Origin: Oscillospiraceae bacterium
GTDB taxonomy: Bacteria > Bacillota > Clostridia > Oscillospirales > Acutalibacteraceae
DNA: 55,369 nucleotides
Reading direction: 5' to 3'
Assembly: GCA_902790325.1 (NCBI GenBank)
Contig: CADARP010000002.1
Coordinates: 72,828 to 128,196 of the forward strand
Shown: one piece after another, positions 1 through 7,274 of the stretch
Position numbering within the stretch: position 1 is the stretch's first letter
How the letters are laid out: each line of letters begins with the position of its first letter
The notes under the pieces: generated by a model
Told to the model about the DNA's origin: nothing
Database searches by the model: none
Seen by the model: only the letters and a program-made list of their open reading frames with translations
Position numbers and translations under genes: made by a program

Positions 1-100
1 ATCATGTTTTCGCGCGGCGAAAACACATCATGTGCGACAGCACGCATCATTTTGCATGGCAAAACATCCTTTCGGGCGCAGCCCGACAAATTCCGCTTTT
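1..100 (+). repeat. Hairpin-array repeat, copy A (cut by window edge)
   Basis: Four consecutive small hairpins joined by CATCA-type linkers: GTTTTCGC-gcg-GCGAAAAC (6-24), GTGC-gaca-GCAC (32-43), TTTTGC-atg-GCAAAA (50-64) and CGGGC-gca-GCCCG (73-85), closing with a TTCCGCTTTT edge (91-100). Linkers are 25-31, 46-49 and 65-70. Bases 1-94 are the exact reverse complement of 55271-55364, and the right half of the copy near 20230-20320 matches with changes mainly in the loops. It ends 12 bases before the pyrophosphatase-like start codon, so it is probably part of that transcript's leader. The left part of the element lies outside the window. Confidence 0.85.
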
Positions 101-112
101 GGAGTGTACCGT

Positions 113-445
113 ATGCAGAACATCATCGGCAAAACCGTGCGCGGGACGATCGACCGTCCGATCGGCAGCCGCCATCCCCGGTATCCGGACATGATCTATC
201 CGATCAACTACGGGTACCTCGACGGCATTTTCGCCCCCGACGGCGCGGAACAGGACGTATATGTGCTGGGGACGGACAAGCCTCTGGATGCATTTGAGGG
301 AAAAGTGATTGCAATCTACCACCGCTTTCATGATGCGGAGGACAAATGGATCGTCTCTCCGGACGGCACGGACTATCCGGACGAGGAGATCCTGCAAGCG
401 ATCCGTTTTCAGGAACAGTATTTTGACGGCGAATTGATCCGATAA
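113..445 (+). CDS. Small inorganic-pyrophosphatase-like protein
   Basis: A 110-residue protein resembling the core of family I soluble inorganic pyrophosphatases (PPi to 2 Pi, cytoplasmic, Mg2+-dependent). Visible family motifs are IDRPIGSRHP, YPINYGYLDG, then APDGAEQDVYVLG (the D-x4-D metal pair) and HDAEDKWIV, which corresponds to the second acidic pair. Family members are usually about 170-180 residues, so this is a short variant that lacks the C-terminal helix region. The ATG at 113 is chosen because GGAG lies about 9 bases upstream; longer in-frame reading would run into the hairpin repeat. No promoter is visible between repeat and gene, so transcription must start in or before the repeat. 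Family assignment is fairly sure; catalytic activity is not. Confidence 0.75.
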   Translation: MQNIIGKTVRGTIDRPIGSRHPRYPDMIYPINYGYLDGIFAPDGAEQDVYVLGTDKPLDAFEGKVIAIYHRFHDAEDKWIVSPDGTDYPDEEILQAIRFQEQYFDGELIR

Positions 446-485
446 ACCTTTTTTATACAAAGTGCGCGATATACGGCAAAAAAAC

Positions 486-514
486 TTGCAAAATCCGATT
501 TTGTGGAGTAGAAT
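486..514 (+). promoter_or_regulatory. Sigma-A-type promoter for the CofE-like gene
   Basis: TTGCAA (486-491), 17-base spacer, TAGAAT (509-514). It lies 31 bases upstream of the ATG at 545, leaving a short leader with a GAGG motif. Confidence 0.5.
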
Positions 515-544
515 GTCAGAAAGAAATAGAACGAGGTCAAAACT

Positions 545-1246
545 ATGAACATGGACGCACTCAAGCCCAACGAAGGCAAGGAACTGAAGATTTCGACGAA
601 GTACGGCGATTTCCTGCGCTATCCGGTCAAGACGCACGTCGTCGTCAGCGGCGACAGCATCCCCGATATCCTCGATCTGTACGTCAAGGATTATCTTGAG
701 GAGGGCGACATGATCTTCATCAGCGAGAAGATCATCGCCATCAGCCAGGGACGCGCGTTCGACATCGACGACATCGAGGTGTCGAAGCTGGCGAACTTCC
801 TGTGCAAGTTCGTCTACAAGTCGCCTTACGGCATCGGTCTGGGCAGCCCGTGGACGATGGAGCTGGCGATCCGGGACATCGGCGTACCGAAGATCCTGTT
901 TGCCGCGCTCTGTTCCGCCGTGACGAAGCCGTTCGGCGTGCGCGGCGTGTTCTACAAGATCGTCGGTGACAAGGGACGCGCCATCGACGGCCCGTGCGAC
1001 TACACGCTGCCGCCTTACAACCACTATGCGAAACTTGCGCCGAAGGACCCCGACAAGGTTGCGGCCGAGCTCGAAAAACACATCGGCTGCAAGGTGGTCA
1101 TCATGGACGCCAACGACATCGGCCGCGAGATCCTCGGCGTGTCCGACCCGTCCATCGACATCGAGATGTGCAAGGAGATCTTCCGCGACAACCCGCTCGG
1201 ACAGAAATCTCAGCAGACGCCCATCGCCATCATCCGCAAAGCATAA
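545..1246 (+). CDS. CofE-like (F420-0:gamma-glutamyl ligase family) protein
   Basis: A 233-residue cytoplasmic protein of the CofE fold. The central stretch VVSGDSIPDILDLYVKDYL-EEGDMIFISEKIIAISQGRA is typical of the family's N-terminal half, and GDKGRAIDGPCDYTLPPYNHYAKLAP and VIMDANDIGREILG fit the GTP/metal-binding half. True CofE adds glutamate to coenzyme F420. Nothing else in the window suggests F420 metabolism, and Clostridia of this type are not known to make F420, so the substrate is probably different; the name only indicates fold. The gene appears monocistronic, with its own promoter at 486-514 and a bidirectional terminator at 1268-1297 shared with the LCP gene facing it. Confidence 0.75.
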   Translation: MNMDALKPNEGKELKISTKYGDFLRYPVKTHVVVSGDSIPDILDLYVKDYLEEGDMIFISEKIIAISQGRAFDIDDIEVSKLANFLCKFVYKSPYGIGLGSPWTMELAIRDIGVPKILFAALCSAVTKPFGVRGVFYKIVGDKGRAIDGPCDYTLPPYNHYAKLAPKDPDKVAAELEKHIGCKVVIMDANDIGREILGVSDPSIDIEMCKEIFRDNPLGQKSQQTPIAIIRKA

Positions 1247-1261
1247 AACGGCATAACGCAA

Positions 1262-1297
1262 AAAAGCAGCGGCTCCGCGATTGGAGCCGCTTTGTGT
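1262..1297. terminator. Bidirectional terminator between convergent genes
   Basis: Perfect 9-bp stem AGCGGCTCC (1268-1276) / GGAGCCGCT (1283-1291), 6-base loop, A-run on the left (1261-1265) and T-rich tail on the right. It serves the CofE-like gene on plus and the LCP gene on minus. Confidence 0.8.
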
Positions 1298-1326
1298 ATA
1301 TAGGGATCGGATGTTGCGCCGGCGGA

Positions 1327-2961
1327 TCATTCCGCGCTTTCCGCATCGACGGGGTCGGGGGATTCGTTGACTTCCGGCGTCTCGATCGGCTGCTCGACAG
1401 GCTGCTGTTCCTGCTGTTCGGGCGGCTGCTCGTCCACCGGTGTTTCTCCCGGCGTTTCGTTCTCGTCTGCCGGTTCTTCTGTGCGCCGGAAGGGATTGTT
1501 GTCGTTGTTGAACCAGCGGTCGAACAGGCGCGTTGTCGTTTCCGCCTGTTCCGCTTCGGGCGTATAGGCGCGCGTGGTCGTATAGTAGTATGTGCTGTCG
1601 GACGAGCGCGTCGTGCCGGACAGGAAATTGAACGGCGATTCGCGCACTTCGTCATGGATCTCGACGTTGCTCATGCCGTACAGCGCCTGCTGCACGCGGT
1701 GTGCGTCGAGCTGGTAATCCACGACCCAGACGAACTCCTGCGCTCTGCCGTAGCCGGTCATCATGTAGCTGTCTTTGCCGGTCAGCGTTTCCGTCTCGTC
1801 CTCGCTGACAAGCAGCGGACAGGAGATCTGCCGCATTTCAAACTGCATCCAGTCCTGCAGCAGTGCCTGCGTGCCGAGCGACAGGATCTGCGCGCGGCGG
1901 TAGTTGGTCTGCACGTACGGCAGCACCAGATTCATCATGTTGTTCAGTTGTCCGACCGACGCCTTTGACGCTTTTGCGATCAGCGCGGTCACGAGCTTGC
2001 GCTGGCGGCGCGTGCGGGACAGATCGCCGTCGGCGTCGCTGTGGCGGATGCGCGAATAGATCAGCGCCTGGTCGCCGTTGAGCCGGACGCCCTCGCCGTA
2101 GGGGAACTTCTTGTGCGAGGAAGTGCGGCGGATATACCGCGCCTCATATTCCTCCACGTCCACCTCCACGCCGCCGAGCGCGTCGATCAGCTTGGGGAAC
2201 GTGTCGAAATCAACGGTGATGTAGTTGTCGATCTCGACTTTGTAGTTGTTTTCGATCGTCTGGACAAGCGTTGCCGCGCCGCCCCAGTTGTAGGCGGAGT
2301 TGATCTTGTACCACCGATCCTGGCCGTTGATGTTCATGTACGTATAGCTGTCGCGCATGAACGACACCAGCGAGATCGTTTTGGTCTTTTTGTTCAGCGA
2401 GACGAGGATCATCGCGTCGGTGCGGCCGTCGGAGCCCTCCTCGGTATCTACGCCGCACAACAGGCAGTTGATTACGTTCTTGCTGTGCAGTCTCTGGCCG
2501 CCGTTGAGCGCCCACTTCTGCAGCCAATCCTTCAGAGAGGACGCGTCGGCCACGTCGTGCATGGGCGTAAAGACGGGGTCTTCTTCTTCAATGAGTTCGG
2601 TACGGTCGGCGTTTTCAAAGTTGATGCCGGGATCGTAGTCGATCAGATTCAGTTTCTGGTTGATAATCAGCAGGAAAGCCGCCATCCCCGCTGCCAAAAG
2701 CAGCAGGATCGCAACCACCAGAAGCTTGAGATTGCGCTTTTTCTTTTTCAGCCAGAACCGCGAAAATCCGTTGGAGTAGTTGTCCTCCTCCGGCGTATCC
2801 GCATCGTAGTCATTGTAGTACAGCGTGTCATCAGGTTCCGGATCATGCGTATATTTAGAAACGGGAATGTCTGCGCTGCTGTGGTCAGCTTTACCGGCGG
2901 TCTTGCCGTCATCCTCGTTTTTGCAGTAGAATACGTTCCAGTCTTTCTGCTCGTCGCTCAT
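1327..2961 (-). CDS. LytR-CpsA-Psr (LCP) family cell-wall polymer ligase
   Basis: A 544-residue membrane-anchored enzyme expected to transfer undecaprenyl-linked glycopolymers onto peptidoglycan outside the cell. After an acidic cytoplasmic head of about 75 residues there is a basic patch (KKKKRNLK) and one membrane segment (LLVVAILLLLAAGMAAFLLI). The LCP domain follows: GRTDAMILVSLN, SFMRDSYTYM, YKINSAYNWGG, LGGVEVDV, LNGDQALIYSRIRHSD and the arginine cluster LSRTRRQRKLV are all family landmarks. The last 60 residues are a Pro/Glu/Gln-rich disordered tail. The ATG at 2961 is chosen for its GGGGTGA ribosome site and start of an acidic soluble head; an upstream extension adds 19 residues without such support. 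Divergent from the smr gene across an AT-rich region with a dyad. Confidence 0.9.
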   Translation of the reverse strand: MSDEQKDWNVFYCKNEDDGKTAGKADHSSADIPVSKYTHDPEPDDTLYYNDYDADTPEEDNYSNGFSRFWLKKKKRNLKLLVVAILLLLAAGMAAFLLIINQKLNLIDYDPGINFENADRTELIEEEDPVFTPMHDVADASSLKDWLQKWALNGGQRLHSKNVINCLLCGVDTEEGSDGRTDAMILVSLNKKTKTISLVSFMRDSYTYMNINGQDRWYKINSAYNWGGAATLVQTIENNYKVEIDNYITVDFDTFPKLIDALGGVEVDVEEYEARYIRRTSSHKKFPYGEGVRLNGDQALIYSRIRHSDADGDLSRTRRQRKLVTALIAKASKASVGQLNNMMNLVLPYVQTNYRRAQILSLGTQALLQDWMQFEMRQISCPLLVSEDETETLTGKDSYMMTGYGRAQEFVWVVDYQLDAHRVQQALYGMSNVEIHDEVRESPFNFLSGTTRSSDSTYYYTTTRAYTPEAEQAETTTRLFDRWFNNDNNPFRRTEEPADENETPGETPVDEQPPEQQEQQPVEQPIETPEVNESPDPVDAESAE

Positions 2962-3021
2962 ATGATCACCCCGCTCCTTCGCAGACGTTACCATATAGTA
3001 TAACACAGAAATGCGCATATA

Positions 3022-3040
3022 ATATTCTTAATTAGAATAT
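3022..3040. promoter_or_regulatory. AT-rich dyad in divergent promoter region
   Basis: ATATTCT (3022-3028), 5 bases, AGAATAT (3034-3040). It lies between the divergent LCP and smr genes. On the minus strand a TG-extended -10 (TGTTATACT, hexamer at 2997-3002) would start the LCP transcript. The dyad may be an operator; no regulator is identified. Confidence 0.35.
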
Positions 3041-3145
3041 ACTGTAAATATAGTGTTAATTTCGACAAATTTTTTTCGGAAAAAGATCACTGCGTCCGTC
3101 ATGCACATTTCGTGCGCGGCGGGAAATGCTAAAGGAGAGGAAGCC

Positions 3146-3403
3146 ATGACCGTAAAAAAGGAAAAAGACCGCCTTGTTGTGGATATCCACGGGATGCGCG
3201 TTGCCGACGCGCAGTTCCGCCTCGAGTCGCTGCTCGCGTCCTGCGGCGCGAACGTCCGGGCGATCTGCGTCATTCACGGGTGCAACAGCGGGCAGGCGCT
3301 GCGCGACATGGTGCGCGCGCTGCGCTCGCCGCGTCTTGTGCGTGTGCGTCCCGATTACTTCAATGACGGTCAGACCATTCTGGAGCTGAAGGTGAACAAA
3401 TGA
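3146..3403 (+). CDS. Small stand-alone Smr-domain protein
   Basis: An 85-residue protein that is almost entirely an Smr domain, the small endonuclease/nucleic-acid-binding module found at the C-terminus of MutS2. The signature DIHGMRVADAQ (DLHG type), the central IHG in CVIHGCNSGQALRDMVR and the final DGQTILEL are conserved. The ATG at 3146 has AGGAGAGG about 6 bases upstream; the longer in-frame reading has no such site. Its TGA overlaps the next gene's ATG (ATGA at 3400-3403), so the two are translationally coupled. Substrate unknown; stand-alone Smr proteins are poorly characterised. Confidence 0.85.
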   Translation: MTVKKEKDRLVVDIHGMRVADAQFRLESLLASCGANVRAICVIHGCNSGQALRDMVRALRSPRLVRVRPDYFNDGQTILELKVNK

Positions 3404-4236
3404 AACTCAAACGCGCTGCTGTCGTCGCGCTGTGCGCGGCTCTGACGGCGGTGATCGCAGGCGGCGGCGTTTTTTACGCCCGCCGGGAGACGGCGTACCG
3501 CCAGAAAAAGATCGAACCGATGGCGATGTACCGGCTGTCTGCATTCACGGAAGTCAGGCAGCGCCGGGAACTGCGGCTGTGCGCCGACCGGGGGCTGTCG
3601 GCCGCGGCGCCGGAAAACACGCTTGAAGCCGTCCGAGCGGCGGGAGAAGCGGGCTATCCGTATGTGCTGCTCGACGTTGCGTGTACAAAAGACGGGACGG
3701 CAGTGCTGCTGCACGACGAGACGATCGACCGCATGACGGCGGGGCGGGGACGCGTGCGCGCGTTCACATGGGCGGAGCTTGCGCGGTTCCCGCTTGACAA
3801 CGGCGCGAACATCGGCGACTATGACCGCGTGACGATCCCGTCCCTGGAAGACGCGCTGCGTGTCTGCGCGCAGTACGGGATGCAGCCGATCCTCTCGCTG
3901 CGAACGGTGCGTACCGCGCAGCCCGAAGTGCTGCGTAAAGCGCTGCGCAGCGCGTATATGGTCGTCTCGACACAGAAGGATGTGCTCGGTCTTTTGGAGG
4001 GCGCGGCACGGCTCTGCTACCGCACGCAAGTGCCGTCGCAGCGCGATCTGCGGTACTGTGCGCAGCACGGTTTTGCGCTCGCGTTCGACCCGGTGCGCAC
4101 CGCGGAAACCGACCTGCGCAGCGCATGGGATCTGGAGCTCTGGGCGTGGCCGGTCAACACGCGCGAGACGCTTGCGAGAACTGCGGATCTGGGCGTGATT
4201 CATATGGTCACAGACTGCATTTTACCGGTCCGATAA
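3400..4236 (+). CDS. Membrane-anchored glycerophosphodiester phosphodiesterase-like protein, active site degenerate
   Basis: A 278-residue protein with an N-terminal membrane segment or signal anchor (VVALCAALTAVIAGGGVFYA) followed by a GDPD TIM-barrel. Family landmarks are APENTLEAVRAAGEAG, TKDGTAVLLHDETIDR, FTWAEL, IPSLEDAL and the closing WPVNTRETLARTADLGVIHMVTD. Two otherwise near-invariant positions differ: the HRG catalytic histidine is aspartate (ADRG), and the E-x-D metal motif reads L-L-D. The second histidine (HDET) is kept. The protein may therefore be a non-catalytic lipid-head-group binder rather than an enzyme. It is translationally coupled to smr by an ATGA overlap and followed by a terminator. 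Confidence 0.8.
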   Translation: MKLKRAAVVALCAALTAVIAGGGVFYARRETAYRQKKIEPMAMYRLSAFTEVRQRRELRLCADRGLSAAAPENTLEAVRAAGEAGYPYVLLDVACTKDGTAVLLHDETIDRMTAGRGRVRAFTWAELARFPLDNGANIGDYDRVTIPSLEDALRVCAQYGMQPILSLRTVRTAQPEVLRKALRSAYMVVSTQKDVLGLLEGAARLCYRTQVPSQRDLRYCAQHGFALAFDPVRTAETDLRSAWDLELWAWPVNTRETLARTADLGVIHMVTDCILPVR

Positions 4237-4255
4237 AAATATTTTTTCCACCGTT

Positions 4256-4356
4256 TTATCCACACCCTCTGCGTTCGGACGCACAGGATGTGGCATCTTT
4301 TTTTCTGCGTGCCCACCACGGATAGAGACGATCGGTTTCTGCACGCGTTGTCCACA
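4256..4356. promoter_or_regulatory. Two DnaA-box-like 9-mers
   Basis: TTATCCACA (4256-4264) is the consensus DnaA box; TTGTCCACA (4348-4356) differs by one base. Both read on the plus strand, 92 bases apart, upstream of the ylxM-ffh promoter. The first overlaps the left arm of the preceding terminator. Functional binding is inferred, not shown. Confidence 0.4.
4260..4304 (+). terminator. Terminator after smr-GDPD pair
   Basis: Outer stem CCACACCC (4260-4267) / GGATGTGG (4286-4293) with one mismatch, inner stem TGCGT-tcgg-ACGCA (4270-4283), then a T-run (4298-4304). Confidence 0.7.
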
Positions 4357-4398
4357 GACTTATCCCGAAAAAAAAGAAAAACCGGCGAAAAAAAGCCC

Positions 4399-4427
4399 TT
4401 GACAAGCGGCGATTTTTTCTGTATAAT
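4399..4427 (+). promoter_or_regulatory. Consensus sigma-A promoter of the ylxM-ffh operon
   Basis: TTGACA (4399-4404), 17-base spacer, TATAAT (4422-4427): a perfect consensus promoter, fitting an operon for SRP and ribosome maturation. Confidence 0.9.
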
Positions 4428-4478
4428 ATGCCCCTGTAAAGATAAAAAACTTTACACCCAGTCAAGGAGATGAAACCG

Positions 4479-4844
4479 GTGGCAAAGGACCTGGAAATCG
4501 TTACGCTGCTCGACTTTTACGGTGAGATGCTCACCCAAAAGCAGCACGATTTTTTGGAATACTACTACGGCGACGACCTTTCTCTTTCCGAGATCGCGAC
4601 CAATGAGGGGATCACCCGTCAGGGCGTGCGCGATGCGATCAAGCGTGCGGAAAAGCAGCTGTTCGACATGGAGGAAAAGTTGGGTCTTGTCCGCCGTTTT
4701 GCCGAAACGAAAAAGGGTCTGACCGAGATCACGGAATACGCCGAGTTGATCAACAGTTATAACCTGCGCCACTCCTTGTCCCGCGAGATCAACGAATACA
4801 CCGTCAAGATCAAGGCTATTGCCCAGGATCTGCGCGATCAGTAA
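4479..4844 (+). CDS. ylxM: YlxM/UPF0122 putative helix-turn-helix protein
   Basis: A 121-residue homologue of YlxM, which sits directly upstream of ffh in Firmicutes and has been linked to SRP function. LLDFYGEMLTQKQHDFLEYYYGDDLSLSEIA is the family opening, and SLSEIATNEGITRQGVRDAIKRAEKQL is a sigma-70-region-4-like HTH. A C-terminal helical tail extends past the usual end. The AAGGAG at 4464-4469 directly abuts an ATG at 4470, which leaves no spacing; the in-frame GTG at 4479 has a 9-base spacing and is preferred. First gene after the consensus promoter, 13 bases before ffh. Confidence 0.85.
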   Translation: MAKDLEIVTLLDFYGEMLTQKQHDFLEYYYGDDLSLSEIATNEGITRQGVRDAIKRAEKQLFDMEEKLGLVRRFAETKKGLTEITEYAELINSYNLRHSLSREINEYTVKIKAIAQDLRDQ

Positions 4845-4857
4845 AGGATGTGATTTC

Positions 4858-6216
4858 TTGGCCTTTGAAGGTCTTTCCGATAAACTTGAAAATGCATTCA
4901 AACTCCTGAAAAGCAAGGGGAGCCTGACGGAGGCGGACGTGCGGTCCGCCATGCGCGAGGTACGTTTGGCGCTGCTGGAAGCAGACGTGAACTACAAGGT
5001 CGCCAAGGATTTCACCAACAAGGTGACCGAGCGCGCGATCGGCGCGCAGGTCATGGAGAGCCTGACGCCGGCGCAGATGGTCATCAAGATCGTCAACGAG
5101 GAACTGGTCGAGCTGATGGGCGGTACCCGTACCCGGCTCAATACCGCGCCGCATCCGCCCACCATTGTGATGATGTGCGGCCTGCAGGGTGCCGGCAAGA
5201 CCACCCACTGCGCCAAGCTCGCGCTGATGCTGCGCAATCAGGGCAGCCATCCGCTGCTGGCCGCGTGCGACGTGTACCGACCCGCCGCCATCAAGCAGCT
5301 GCAGGTCGTCGGCGAAAAGGCCGGCGTGCCCGTGTTTGAGATGGGGCAGTCCGATCCGGTGATGATCGCCCGCGAGGCCGTCCGATATGCCAAAGATCAC
5401 GGCAACGACTATGTGTTCCTCGACACGGCAGGCCGTCTGCACGTGGACGAGGCGCTCATGGACGAGCTCAAGAACATCAAGGCCGAGGTTCATCCGCACG
5501 AGATCATGCTTGTGGTCGATGCGATGCTCGGTCAGGACGCGGTCAATGTGGCCACGGCGTTCAACGACGCTTTGGGCATCGACGGTTTGATGCTTACCAA
5601 GCTCGACGGCGATACCAGAGGCGGCGCGGCGCTGTCCGCGCGTGCCGTGACGGGCAAGCCGATCAAGTTCATCGGCGTCGGCGAAAAGCTCGAAGACCTC
5701 GACGTCTTCCATCCCGACCGCATGGCGTCGAGAATCCTCGGCATGGGCGACATGCTCTCGCTGATTGAAAAGGCGGAGCAGAAGCTCGACGAGAAAAAGG
5801 CGCTCGAGCTCGAGGAAAAGCTGCGCCGCAACAAGTTCGATCTCAACGACCTGATGGATCAGATCGACCAGATCAACCGTCTCGGCTCGATCAAGGATCT
5901 TTTGGGCATGATCCCCGGTATCGGCAGCAAGATCCGCGACGTCGACGTGGACGAGCGCCAGTTCGACAAGATCAAGGCAATCATCTACTCCATGACGCCG
6001 GCGGAACGCGCCAATCCGGACATCATCAATCCGTCCCGCAAGCGCCGCATCGCGGCGGGCTGCGGCAAGGAGGTTGAGGACGTCAACCGCCTTCTGGCGC
6101 AATACCGGCAGATGCGCAAGATGTTCAAGCAGATGAACGGCAAGTCGTCCAAAAAGCAGATGCGCCGCATGAACATGATGCAGGGCATGCAGAACATGAA
6201 CGGGTTCAAAATCTGA
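4858..6216 (+). CDS. ffh: Signal recognition particle protein Ffh (SRP54)
   Basis: A 452-residue SRP GTPase that binds signal peptides of nascent membrane and secreted proteins with SRP RNA and delivers them to FtsY. N domain at 1-90; G domain with GLQGAGKTTHCAKLA (P-loop, about residue 107), DVYRPAA, DTAGRLHVDEALM and TKLDGDTRGGAALS; methionine-rich M domain at the end (MRRMNMMQGMQNMNG). Length is normal. The start is a TTG at 4858, preceded by AAAGGATGTGA, which gives the family-typical opening AFEGLSDKLENAF; no ATG fits. Second gene of the operon. Confidence 0.97.
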   Translation: MAFEGLSDKLENAFKLLKSKGSLTEADVRSAMREVRLALLEADVNYKVAKDFTNKVTERAIGAQVMESLTPAQMVIKIVNEELVELMGGTRTRLNTAPHPPTIVMMCGLQGAGKTTHCAKLALMLRNQGSHPLLAACDVYRPAAIKQLQVVGEKAGVPVFEMGQSDPVMIAREAVRYAKDHGNDYVFLDTAGRLHVDEALMDELKNIKAEVHPHEIMLVVDAMLGQDAVNVATAFNDALGIDGLMLTKLDGDTRGGAALSARAVTGKPIKFIGVGEKLEDLDVFHPDRMASRILGMGDMLSLIEKAEQKLDEKKALELEEKLRRNKFDLNDLMDQIDQINRLGSIKDLLGMIPGIGSKIRDVDVDERQFDKIKAIIYSMTPAERANPDIINPSRKRRIAAGCGKEVEDVNRLLAQYRQMRKMFKQMNGKSSKKQMRRMNMMQGMQNMNGFKI

Positions 6217-6220
6217 TCGT

Positions 6221-6239
6221 TTATAATTTTACATTATAA
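6221..6239. other. AT-rich dyad upstream of rpsP
   Basis: TTATAAT (6221-6227) / ATTATAA (6233-6239) with 5 bases between, in the 53-base gap between ffh and rpsP. It could be a weak promoter or an RNA processing structure; no choice can be made from sequence. Confidence 0.3.
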
Positions 6240-6269
6240 TAAACAAATATTTTTCTGGAGGCAATTACC

Positions 6270-6512
6270 ATGGCAGTGAAAATCAGACTGCGCCGTATGG
6301 GCGCGAAGAAAGCACCGTTTTACCGTGTCGTCGTAGCGGATTCCCGCTATCCCCGTGACGGCAGATTCATCGAGGAGATCGGCACCTACAATCCTCTCGT
6401 GGATCCGGCCGAGGTCAAGATCGACGCCGAAAAAGCACAGCAGTGGATCAAGAACGGTGCGCAGCCGACCGATACGGTCAAGGCGCTGTTCAAGAAAAAC
6501 GGCATCCTGTAA
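6270..6512 (+). CDS. rpsP: 30S ribosomal protein S16
   Basis: An 80-residue ribosomal protein of normal length. The opening [20 protein letters not shown], the [20 protein letters not shown] block and the final [11 protein letters not shown] are S16 hallmarks. It binds 16S rRNA early in assembly of the 30S subunit. A GGAGG ribosome site sits about 8 bases before the ATG. It lies in the conserved order ffh-rpsP-khpA-rimM-trmD; RimM binds the 30S head and works in late small-subunit maturation. Confidence 0.98.
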   Translation: MAVKIRLRRMGAKKAPFYRVVVADSRYPRDGRFIEEIGTYNPLVDPAEVKIDAEKAQQWIKNGAQPTDTVKALFKKNGIL

Positions 6513-6526
6513 GCTGAGGAAGAACG

Positions 6527-6760
6527 ATGGAAGAATTACTGGTTCTGATCGCACAGGGTCTTGTGGATGATCCGGCCGCGGTGCAGGTCACGGCGGACGC
6601 GCCCGACGAGGAGGGCGTCATTGTGTACCATCTGCACGTTTCGGAGGGCGACATGGGTCGCGTGATCGGCAAGCAGGGCAGGATCGCCAAGGCGATCCGC
6701 ACCGTGATGCGTGCCGCTTCCGTCAAACGCGGACAGAAGATTTCTGTCGAAATTGATTAA
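6527..6760 (+). CDS. khpA: KhpA, KH-domain RNA-binding protein
   Basis: A 77-residue single KH domain protein (former YlqC/UPF0109). The GxxG loop is in MGRVIGKQGRIAKAIRTVMRAA, and the opening MEELLVLIAQGLVDDP is typical. In other Firmicutes KhpA pairs with KhpB to bind RNAs that affect cell division and elongation. Starts 14 bases after rpsP; its last codons overlap the inferred TTG start of rimM by 8 bases. Confidence 0.95.
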   Translation: MEELLVLIAQGLVDDPAAVQVTADAPDEEGVIVYHLHVSEGDMGRVIGKQGRIAKAIRTVMRAASVKRGQKISVEID

Positions 6761-7274
6761 GCGGTTTCTCGAAATCGGACAGATCGTCGGCACCCATGGC
6801 GTTCGCGGCGAGGTCCGCGTCCATCCGTGGTGTGACAGCCCTGCATTCATCAAGGGGTTCAAGCGGCTGTATCTGGATGCAAACGGAACAAACGAGGTGG
6901 AAGTGCGCGCGTGCCGTCCTCACGGAGGCGTCGCACTTCTTTCCCTGTCCGGCGTGGACACGGTGGAACAGGCGGCAGCCATGCGCGGCAAAGTCCTGTA
7001 CATGCGCCGCAGCGACGCGCGTCTGCCGGCGGGGCATTTCTTCATTTCCGAGCTGATCGGCTGCGACGTTCTCGACGCCGACGATCCCGCACTGCGCTAC
7101 GGGACGCTGTCCGACGTCAGCAAAACCGGCGCAAACGACGTCTGGCATGTGACAAACGATGCCGGACAGGAATTTCTTTTGCCTGCGATCCCGCCTGTGG
7201 TGATCGAAACGGATGTGGAACGGAACGTGGTGCGTATCCGTCCGCTGAAAGGAATCTTCGACGATGCGGATTGA
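6753..7274 (+). CDS. rimM: 16S rRNA processing protein RimM
   Basis: A 173-residue 30S maturation factor that binds S19 and the 16S 3' domain. Landmarks: FLEIGQIVGTHGVRGEVRV at the start, GHFFISELIGCDV, TGANDVWHV and EFLLPAIPPVVIETDVERNVVRI with the PRC-barrel end LKGIFDD. Family alignment places the start at IKRFLEIGQIV, which is a TTG at 6753 inside the end of khpA; the alternative upstream in-frame start at 6711 would add residues not seen in homologues. Its end overlaps trmD by 11 bases, so the two are coupled. Confidence 0.93.
   Translation: MIKRFLEIGQIVGTHGVRGEVRVHPWCDSPAFIKGFKRLYLDANGTNEVEVRACRPHGGVALLSLSGVDTVEQAAAMRGKVLYMRRSDARLPAGHFFISELIGCDVLDADDPALRYGTLSDVSKTGANDVWHVTNDAGQEFLLPAIPPVVIETDVERNVVRIRPLKGIFDDAD

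Noticed and set aside
47..1330. Long minus-strand ORF (427 codons) over the PPase/CofE region
   Set aside because: Antisense shadow of real genes; low complexity Arg/Val/Asp-rich translation and no ribosome site.
4816..6102. Minus-strand ORF of 428 codons antisense to ffh
   Set aside because: Mirror frame of a conserved gene, without family resemblance.
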